DNA of 5,290 nucleotides from Deltaproteobacteria bacterium (GTDB lineage Bacteria; DRYD01), in assembly GCA_028276365.1 (NCBI GenBank), contig JAPYWL010000073.1, forward strand, positions 1 through 5,290, written 5' to 3'. A program made the position numbers and the translations under genes. Positions within the stretch are counted from its first letter, which is position 1, and each line of letters starts with the position of its first letter. The notes beneath the pieces were generated by a model. The model saw only the letters and a program-made list of their open reading frames with translations. It was not told the origin of the DNA and did not search any database. Of the stretch, positions 1-5,290 are shown in pieces.

Positions 1-8
1 ATTCTAAT

Positions 9-245
9 TTGAGATATTTAGAAACTATAGGAATAATATTAATAATTATAGGTGTAATTATATTTCTATTTTCCAAATTTATAAACTTATTTCCAAATTT
101 TTTTAATTTTTTATCAAAGGGAGATATAATAATAAAAAAAGATAATTTTACATTCTATTTCCCTATTGCTACTTCTATTTTAATAAGTATTATTTTATCT
201 ATTATTTTAACCCTAATTTTTAACATTTTATTTAGAAAATTTTAA
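9..245 (+). CDS. DUF2905 family small two-helix membrane protein
   Basis: This is a 78-residue, very hydrophobic protein. Its layout matches the DUF2905 family: a first membrane helix at about residues 7-28, a short loop with the Gly-Asp-Ile motif at 38-40, the family-typical stretch NFTFYFPIATSI at 46-57, and a second helix at about 51-75 ending in a basic tail (RKF). The usual family length is about 65-80 residues, so it looks complete. The family has no established biochemical function; the protein should sit in the cytoplasmic membrane. The start chosen is a TTG at position 9, which places the N-terminus where the family usually begins. The reading frame is open back to the window edge, so a start further upstream cannot be excluded and no ribosome binding site can be judged. 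The next gene follows after about 41 bases on the same strand. Family assignment is by recognition of the motif pattern, not by a search. Confidence 0.85.
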   Translation: MRYLETIGIILIIIGVIIFLFSKFINLFPNFFNFLSKGDIIIKKDNFTFYFPIATSILISIILSIILTLIFNILFRKF

Positions 246-266
246 TATTTTTTTAATACATTGTTT

Positions 267-272
267 TATAAT
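267..272 (+). promoter_or_regulatory. Possible -10 box (TATAAT)
   Basis: A perfect TATAAT lies in the gap between the DUF2905 gene and the pilin-like gene. No convincing -35 hexamer is seen 16-18 bases upstream. Transcription starting about 7 bases downstream would leave the ATG at 287 with a leader of only about 8 bases. In DNA this AT-rich the hexamer is expected by chance fairly often, so this is a weak call. Confidence 0.2.
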
Positions 273-286
273 TATCAGTGATAAAT

Positions 287-1192
287 ATGAATTTAGTTAA
301 AATTATAAAAAATCTAAAAAAACAAGTAAAAAAGTACAATATAAAAGGTAGTGTTTTATTATTAGCTCTTTTTGTTTTATTATTCTCATTTACTATTATA
401 ATTATTCTTTACTTAATAAATAAGAGATATGTTATATATGCTAAAGGAGAAAGAGAAAATTACTTAAAAGCTATATATCCCCAAAAAAAGAAAGATATCC
501 TAGATTACCTACTAAAAAAAGCGATACAAGAATTTTATTATACTTCTTTAATATATAACCAAGAAGGATTATATGAAGTTTATAAAAATAGTGAAACTTT
601 TTATACCCCCCTAACAGCACCTTTAGCAAATATATACATGCTTTATAAATTGTACTCTATAACTAATTTAAGTACATTTAAATATTATATAGATTTTAAT
701 TTATATGGTTATAATACTGCTACTACAATATACGCAACAGCTAAAAAGGTATTTTTAACTCAATATCTATCTTACCACAGTAGTGATTTCAAATTTAAAC
801 ATTTACTTTCTAAAGATAATCTAAACCCTAAAGAAAAAGAATTAATAAAAAAAATTATAGATATAAACAAGCAGCAAATATTAACTGTTTTTAAAGATTT
901 AGGAAATGTAAGATTTAACGAAGGATACATATATGAAATAGGATCAGTTAATATCACCCCTTCCAATCTATCAATTACTAAAAATATAAAAAATATAACT
1001 ATTTTCTTTTATGTAAATGATAGCCCATATAAAATGATAATATCAAACACTAAAATACAAACTAATATATCAAATGTAATAGATATAAATACTCAAACAA
1101 GTGATTCAAATACCATTATATATCCATATATGAATACATATATAAAAAGTACTATTATTCAATCTACTAATGCAAAAATAATAAAACTTTAA
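287..1192 (+). CDS. Membrane-anchored protein with minor-pilin-like N-terminus
   Basis: I do not recognise this 301-residue protein as a named family member. It has a lysine-rich cytoplasmic leader (residues 1-20), then Gly21-Ser22 followed directly by a single hydrophobic helix (about 22-44), then about 255 residues that should lie outside the membrane. A basic leader ending in Gly before a helix starting SVLLLALFVLL resembles prepilins. The acidic residue normal at mature position 5 is Leu here, as in PilX- and GspK-type minor pilins, so a role in a type IV pilus or type II secretion-like filament is possible but unproven. The exported part is helical and lysine-rich up to about residue 205, then rich in Asn, Thr, Ser and Ile in a beta-like pattern; no catalytic motif is seen. 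An in-frame stop at 269-271 limits the start to GTG 278 or ATG 287; neither has a good ribosome binding site, and ATG is preferred. A simple N-terminally anchored protein is the alternative. Confidence 0.75.
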   Translation: MNLVKIIKNLKKQVKKYNIKGSVLLLALFVLLFSFTIIIILYLINKRYVIYAKGERENYLKAIYPQKKKDILDYLLKKAIQEFYYTSLIYNQEGLYEVYKNSETFYTPLTAPLANIYMLYKLYSITNLSTFKYYIDFNLYGYNTATTIYATAKKVFLTQYLSYHSSDFKFKHLLSKDNLNPKEKELIKKIIDINKQQILTVFKDLGNVRFNEGYIYEIGSVNITPSNLSITKNIKNITIFFYVNDSPYKMIISNTKIQTNISNVIDINTQTSDSNTIIYPYMNTYIKSTIIQSTNAKIIKL

Positions 1193-1206
1193 TAATAAAA
1201 CTTTAA
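1177..1206 (+). repeat. Two-copy 14-bp tandem duplication at gene end
   Basis: The unit AATAATAAAACTTT occurs twice in direct succession with a 14-base period; the match runs from 1177 to 1206 and breaks at both edges. The stop codon of the pilin-like gene (1190-1192) lies at the junction of the copies. The second copy fills most of the 21-base gap before the helicase gene and sits where its ribosome binding site would be expected. It looks like a small slippage duplication. Confidence 0.7.
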
Positions 1207-1213
1207 CTAAAAA

Positions 1214-3511
1214 ATGGACATACATATCTTAGAAAATTCATCCTTTAATACTAACAAAAATCAATTTGATATTTATTATAAAATAGAAAATGAAATAAAA
1301 AAAGATAAGTGTATAAAAATAGAAGATAATTTAAAACCATTTATACCTTATGAATACCTAAATCCGATACAAACTATATTTTTAAAATATTATGAATCGG
1401 GAAATTGTATAATATCAACCCCAACTTCTTCAGGTAAAACCGGTATAATCTACATTAGTTTTTATAAAAACTATTACTTAAATAAAGATTTTAAATTCAT
1501 ATATACTGCTCCAACTAAAGCATTAATTGAAGAAAAATATAATGAATTTTCTTTATATTTTAAAAGCCTTTTTAAAGAAGATAAAAAATACGTAGATATT
1601 AAAACAGGAGATTATTTTACCAAAAAAGTAGATAAAGATAGTTTATTAATAACTACAACATTTGATAGTTTATCAATAGCATTAAGAAATAATTTAGATT
1701 GGGTTAAAGATAGGAATTTAATAATAATAGATGAGGTTCATAGTTTTATAAATAGTATGGGAAAATTTATTCCTGAAATATTAGCAATATCCTTAGAAAG
1801 GAATATTCCTTTAATATTACTATCTGCTACTTTACCAATAATTAATGATCTAAAAGATTATATAAAAAGTAATCTAAATATAATAAGTAATTTCAGACCC
1901 GTTAAACTAAATAAATATTATCTTCATTTAACCAAAGACAGTATAGACAGGAATTTTTTAAAAAAAATGAAAGAGCTTAACATAACTAAAGCTAACGATA
2001 TTTATATTTTATATATATTAAGTCAAGCATATAATAGGGCATTACTAAGAGAGAAAGTAATTATATTTGTATGGTCAAAAAAATTAGGCTGGCAATTCTT
2101 AAAATATTCGAGTTTATTAAATCTAAAAATATTCAATAAAACATTAAATTTTGAGATAGAAAATAATCAAAATAATAATGAGAGTAAATCAAATCAAATA
2201 GAAATAGCATTTCACAATGCAGATTTACCTTATGAAGAAAGAAAAGAAATAGAAGAAGAATTTAGAAAAGAAGAGAGTAATTTAAGGATATTAATTTCTA
2301 CTCAGACCTTAGCTTTAGGAGTGAATTTACCTGCAGATACTGCTTTTATTAATATAAAAGCATTTTACGATAGTAATTTCAATATAAATTTATTACCTTC
2401 TAATTTAGATATAATCCAAGAAGAAGGAAGAGTTGGGAGATTTGGACTTAAAGAAGAAGGCTTCTCCTTTAGAACCACCTGGTCTTTACCTTATAATATA
2501 AAAAAAAATATTGACTATTATATAGATAATTTTGATTCTAAGTTATTTATAAAAAAATACCTCGATAATTCCGTTATTTATAGTAATATATTTTTATTAC
2601 TTTTAAGTTCGTTTAAAATATTTAAAGATGAAAGATTAATTTATAAATCAATCTTCTATAAATACCTAAAACAGGATTTAAATGAAATAGCATATTATTT
2701 AATAGATTTACTAAAAAAATGGGAATTTCTAAATAAAGATAATGAATTAACTTTTAAAGGTAATCTATCTTTATTAACTAATTTACCTCCACATTATCTT
2801 CAAGGATTTTTAGATATATACTATTTACAAAATAACAAAACAAATAATTACTTTAATATAAATAAGATTCTAGCTTTAAGATTACTATTACATAATAAAA
2901 ATTTTAATTCTTTTAATGATTTATACGAAAAAATTGAAGATTATAAAACTAAGTTTTTTAAATACTATAATTTTTCAAAAAATGAAGTAATTAAAATAGT
3001 ATCTCAAGTATTAGAATATTTATCATTATTTGAATTAGATCCCAAAAATAAAGAGAGAATAGAAAAGGGGATATGGGAATATCTTTTCTGGATATCTTCC
3101 ATTATAACTTCAGATAGCTCATTTACCAAACCTATTGGAGAATACTCTAATTTATACTTAGAAGCTAATTACTTAACTTGGATCCTAAATAAAATCTTCA
3201 AATATTACAATAACAAAGACAATGAAATATTTTTTTTAAAAAGATATATCTTAAGTTTAATATTTGGTTGTAATCCAAATTATTCCATATTAGCTAAAAT
3301 AAAAGGAATAGGACATAAAAGATTAGGCATAATTTTTAAAATATTATCATATTTAAATATTGATATTCTAGAAAATGAAAGAGATATAATAAACTACTTA
3401 CAAGGTTTAGATAAAGCTACTAACATTCTAAATAATAATGAAAAGGAAGAATTAATAAAAATAAAAAATATATTAAAAGATATAAAAATAAAGCAAAATA
3501 TATTAAGATAA
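1214..3511 (+). CDS. Ski2/Hel308-like superfamily 2 DNA/RNA helicase
   Basis: This 765-residue protein is an ATP-dependent helicase. Motifs appear in the expected order: a Q-like residue at 53, Walker A STPTSSGKT (68-76), motif Ia APTKAL (99-104), TGDY (131-134), Walker B DEVH (173-176), SAT (204-206), FRPV (227-230), motif IV VIIFVWSKK (282-290), AFHNADLP (332-339), motif V STQTLALGVNLPA (362-374) and motif VI QEEGRVGRFG (402-411). GDY, RPV, the His-Ala-Asp-Leu-like segment and GVNLPA together point to the Ski2/Hel308 group rather than RecQ or RecG. A winged-helix-like region lies around 480-530, and a helix-hairpin-helix (LAKIKGIGHKRLG, 693-705) matches the Hel308 C-terminal arrangement. 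Hel308 proteins act on stalled forks; whether this one uses DNA or RNA is unknown. A stop at 1208-1210, in frame and just before the ATG, fixes the start. No Shine-Dalgarno is visible. Motif VI has EEGRV where Hel308 usually has MxGRA. Residues 317-330 form an Asn-rich linker. Confidence 0.92.
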   Translation: MDIHILENSSFNTNKNQFDIYYKIENEIKKDKCIKIEDNLKPFIPYEYLNPIQTIFLKYYESGNCIISTPTSSGKTGIIYISFYKNYYLNKDFKFIYTAPTKALIEEKYNEFSLYFKSLFKEDKKYVDIKTGDYFTKKVDKDSLLITTTFDSLSIALRNNLDWVKDRNLIIIDEVHSFINSMGKFIPEILAISLERNIPLILLSATLPIINDLKDYIKSNLNIISNFRPVKLNKYYLHLTKDSIDRNFLKKMKELNITKANDIYILYILSQAYNRALLREKVIIFVWSKKLGWQFLKYSSLLNLKIFNKTLNFEIENNQNNNESKSNQIEIAFHNADLPYEERKEIEEEFRKEESNLRILISTQTLALGVNLPADTAFINIKAFYDSNFNINLLPSNLDIIQEEGRVGRFGLKEEGFSFRTTWSLPYNIKKNIDYYIDNFDSKLFIKKYLDNSVIYSNIFLLLLSSFKIFKDERLIYKSIFYKYLKQDLNEIAYYLIDLLKKWEFLNKDNELTFKGNLSLLTNLPPHYLQGFLDIYYLQNNKTNNYFNINKILALRLLLHNKNFNSFNDLYEKIEDYKTKFFKYYNFSKNEVIKIVSQVLEYLSLFELDPKNKERIEKGIWEYLFWISSIITSDSSFTKPIGEYSNLYLEANYLTWILNKIFKYYNNKDNEIFFLKRYILSLIFGCNPNYSILAKIKGIGHKRLGIIFKILSYLNIDILENERDIINYLQGLDKATNILNNNEKEELIKIKNILKDIKIKQNILR

Positions 3512-3527
3512 ACAAAGATAAATATAT

Positions 3528-3533
3528 AGGGAG
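3528..3533 (+). promoter_or_regulatory. Ribosome binding site AGGGAG
   Basis: AGGGAG lies six bases before the ATG at 3540. It is the only strong Shine-Dalgarno sequence at any gene start in the window. It decides the start of the nucleotidyltransferase gene against the internal ATG at 3585, which would give a more usual N-terminus but has no such site. Confidence 0.8.
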
Positions 3534-3539
3534 TTAATT

Positions 3540-4556
3540 ATGAGTAAATCAAATAACTTATTAAATAATAAAATAAAAAAAGCAATGATATTAGCAGGAG
3601 GAGAAGGCACAAGATTAAGACCACTAACCTATATATTACCAAAACCCTTAGTTTATGTAGTTAATAGACCATCTATTGAATATATTATAAAATTCTTATA
3701 TGATTTTGGAATAAAGGAATTTGCTATTAATATTAGCTATAAAGCAGAATTGATGGAAGAGTATGTGCAAACAAGATTTAAAAAAGAGTTCAAAGATTGT
3801 AGTTTATATATATTAAAAGAAAAGAATTTATCGGGTACAGCTGGACCTGTAAAAAAACTAAAAGATTTCTTTAAAGATGATAATTTCATAGTAATAGGTT
3901 CTGATGATATTTTTGATTTTGATTTAAACTATTTAATAGAATCTCATATAAAAAATGAAAACATAGCAACAATTGCTTTATATAAAGTAGATGATCCTTC
4001 TCAATTCGGAGTAGCTGTAATTGATGATAATAACAATATTATTAATTTTCAAGAGAAACCAAAAGAAAATCCTATTTCTTATTTAGCCAATACAGGAGTA
4101 TATATTTTTAGCCCTAAAATATTTGATTATATTTTATCTGAGGATTACTATGATTTTGGAACTCAAGTTTTTTATAACCTACTTCAAGATAAAGCTAAAT
4201 TCCAAGGAATAAATATTACCAACAAACCATTTAATCTAAAATACTCCTTTTGGGTAGATATAGGAAATATTAAAACCTATTTTCAAGCCAATAAAAAACT
4301 AATAGAACTAAAACACCCATTTATAAAATCAAGAATAATTAAAACACTAAATAGTACTTTAGTTCTTGATGAAAATGTAGAGATAAATTCAAATACAGTA
4401 GTTAATGGATTTGCTATAATAGGTAAAAATTGTAAAGTATCTGGCTATATATCCAATTCAATAATCTGGCCTAATAATACAATAAATAACTCATACTTAG
4501 AAAACTCCATTATAACTCACACATCAAATAATAATAATATTTCATTTTTTGATTAA
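3540..4556 (+). CDS. Nucleotide-sugar pyrophosphorylase, mannose-1-phosphate guanylyltransferase-like
   Basis: The 338-residue cytoplasmic enzyme should join a nucleoside triphosphate and a sugar 1-phosphate into an NDP-sugar plus pyrophosphate, supplying envelope glycan synthesis. The nucleotidyltransferase domain (about 13-260) has the signature LAGGEGTRLRPLT (18-30), KPL (35-37), GTAGP (99-103), the metal-binding region GSDDIFD (120-126), EKP (172-174), NTGVYIF (184-190) and WVDIGNIKTY (248-257). Residues about 270-330 show hexapeptide-type repeats (for example AIIGKNCKV and ISNSIIWPNNTI) of a short left-handed beta-helix, as in GDP-mannose pyrophosphorylases. The overall pattern favours mannose-1-phosphate guanylyltransferase, but glucose-1-phosphate thymidylyl- or uridylyltransferase activity cannot be excluded from sequence. 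A good ribosome binding site and an in-frame stop at 3519-3521 support the ATG at 3540, giving about 14 Asn/Lys-rich residues before the usual family start. It begins 28 bases after the helicase gene, which suggests co-transcription. The C-terminus is low-complexity (four Asn in a row). Confidence 0.9.
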   Translation: MSKSNNLLNNKIKKAMILAGGEGTRLRPLTYILPKPLVYVVNRPSIEYIIKFLYDFGIKEFAINISYKAELMEEYVQTRFKKEFKDCSLYILKEKNLSGTAGPVKKLKDFFKDDNFIVIGSDDIFDFDLNYLIESHIKNENIATIALYKVDDPSQFGVAVIDDNNNIINFQEKPKENPISYLANTGVYIFSPKIFDYILSEDYYDFGTQVFYNLLQDKAKFQGINITNKPFNLKYSFWVDIGNIKTYFQANKKLIELKHPFIKSRIIKTLNSTLVLDENVEINSNTVVNGFAIIGKNCKVSGYISNSIIWPNNTINNSYLENSIITHTSNNNNISFFD

Positions 4557-4579
4557 ATGTAAATTAAAACTAGAATTAA

Positions 4580-5290
4580 ATGTCTAAAGAATTACAAGAA
4601 AACTTACTCACAATATCAAAAATAATTAAATTTCTATTAATTACTTTAATTTTATTTATCATTTACAATTTATTATTGTTTTTTAAAAATATTGTTAATA
4701 TAATGGTTTTAACTTTCTTTTTTTCTATAGCAGTTAAATATATATCTGATTATATAGAAAAGTTAAAAAATTATAGAAATCCATTTTCTAAAATACTGTC
4801 TCTTTTTTCAAGAGATTTTATAATACTATTAATAATAATCTCTTTTCTTTTAGTTTTAATTAGTATTTTATTAATTATAATCCCATCAATAAATATATAT
4901 ATAAAAGAAACAACCGAAAACATAACATATACCATAAATACTTTTAAATTATTAGTAGAAAAATATTTTTACATAATAATAGAAAAACTAAATATTCAAA
5001 ACTTAAATATAGAAGACGTATATAAAACCTTTTTAAATGAATTAAATAATAACATACCTAACATAGCAAACTTTATAGTAAATATCGTATTAAATAGTAC
5101 AAGTATAATAGGAAAAGCAATATTAATTAGTGTTTTAACTTTCTATTTCACAAGAGATTATAATAAAATCAAAGATTTTTATATAAATATCCTAAGTAAA
5201 AAAAAAGAAAATAAAGAAGAAATAAAAGAATTACTAAAAAAAATAGAAGATACAATAGGGAAATTTATTTTAGGACAATTATTTGCTGCT
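4580..5290 (+). CDS. AI-2E family (PerM-like) transporter, N-terminal part
   Basis: The frame stays open from the ATG at 4580 to the window end, giving 237 residues without a stop; the 3' end is cut by the window edge. Family members are usually about 330-370 residues, so roughly a third is missing. Hydrophobic segments lie at about 15-35, 38-54, 78-102 and 162-190, with a soluble, largely helical region between 103 and 160. The family-typical segment LTFYFTRDYNKIKDF (186-200) is followed by a charged helix (206-224) and GKFILGQL (227-234), corresponding to the conserved Gly-x-x-x-x-Gly-Gln start of the next membrane segment. The AI-2E (UPF0118/PerM) family comprises multi-pass inner-membrane proteins; reported roles include autoinducer-2 export and ion or sodium-proton antiport, and the substrate here cannot be told. 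A TAA at 4577-4579, in frame and directly before the ATG, fixes the start. No Shine-Dalgarno is seen. It follows the nucleotidyltransferase gene by 23 bases. Confidence 0.88.
   Translation, partial: MSKELQENLLTISKIIKFLLITLILFIIYNLLLFFKNIVNIMVLTFFFSIAVKYISDYIEKLKNYRNPFSKILSLFSRDFIILLIIISFLLVLISILLIIIPSINIYIKETTENITYTINTFKLLVEKYFYIIIEKLNIQNLNIEDVYKTFLNELNNNIPNIANFIVNIVLNSTSIIGKAILISVLTFYFTRDYNKIKDFYINILSKKKENKEEIKELLKKIEDTIGKFILGQLFAA

Noticed and set aside
246-286. Possible terminator between the first two genes (T run after the stop)
   Set aside because: There is a T-rich stretch but no GC-containing inverted repeat before it, so no intrinsic terminator can be supported.
772-966. A 64-codon open frame on the minus strand inside the pilin-like gene
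   Set aside because: It is fully contained in a longer, better supported gene on the other strand, resembles no family and has no ribosome binding site; it is a shadow frame.
3512-3539. Possible promoter or terminator between helicase and nucleotidyltransferase genes
   Set aside because: The 28-base gap holds the ribosome binding site and A/T-rich filler, with neither a hairpin nor a -35/-10 pair.
4527-4538. Four AAT repeats near the end of the nucleotidyltransferase gene
   Set aside because: They encode four in-frame Asn residues in a low-complexity tail. Short Asn runs are common in DNA this AT-rich, and nothing suggests a phase-variable locus.
1-5290. CRISPR array, tRNA, rRNA, insertion sequence or defence island
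   Set aside because: No spaced direct repeats, no GC-rich structured RNA-like segment, no transposase and no terminal inverted repeats were seen. The lone helicase has no nuclease or other defence partner beside it, so a defence role is not supported.

Overview
The window is 5.3 kb of extremely AT-rich bacterial DNA. Roughly one base in five is G or C in the stretches I counted. It holds five protein-coding genes, all on the + strand and separated by only 21 to 41 bases, so the arrangement looks like one operon or part of one. The genes use the standard code: TGG encodes Trp, no internal TGA is needed, and Arg is mostly AGA. The first gene belongs to a small membrane-protein family (DUF2905) known from bacteria. 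The base composition alone does not identify the organism. I would say only a very low-GC bacterium, and mollicute-type recoding is not supported.

Layout: (1) positions 1-245, a DUF2905-type two-helix membrane protein whose exact start may lie before the window; (2) 287-1192, an unrecognised protein with one N-terminal membrane anchor that resembles a minor pilin or pseudopilin (PilX/GspK-like) with an exported domain; (3) 1214-3511, a Ski2/Hel308-like superfamily 2 helicase with all the main motifs, a winged-helix region and a C-terminal helix-hairpin-helix; (4) 3540-4556, a nucleotide-sugar pyrophosphorylase resembling mannose-1-phosphate guanylyltransferase, with a short left-handed beta-helix tail; (5) 4580 to the window end, the first 237 codons of an AI-2E family (PerM-like) membrane transporter.

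Four of the five products are linked to the cell envelope or its precursors (two membrane proteins, a pilin-like anchor and a sugar-nucleotide enzyme). The helicase is a nucleic-acid enzyme with no obvious functional tie to them. Co-transcription is inferred from spacing only. No intergenic gap contains a hairpin terminator. No RNA gene, CRISPR array, insertion sequence or phage gene is visible, and no stretch over 300 bases lacks a gene. I do not see a convincing undescribed system here. The points most worth a second look are the pilin-like protein, the bacterial Hel308-like helicase with a variant motif VI, and the near absence of Shine-Dalgarno sequences.
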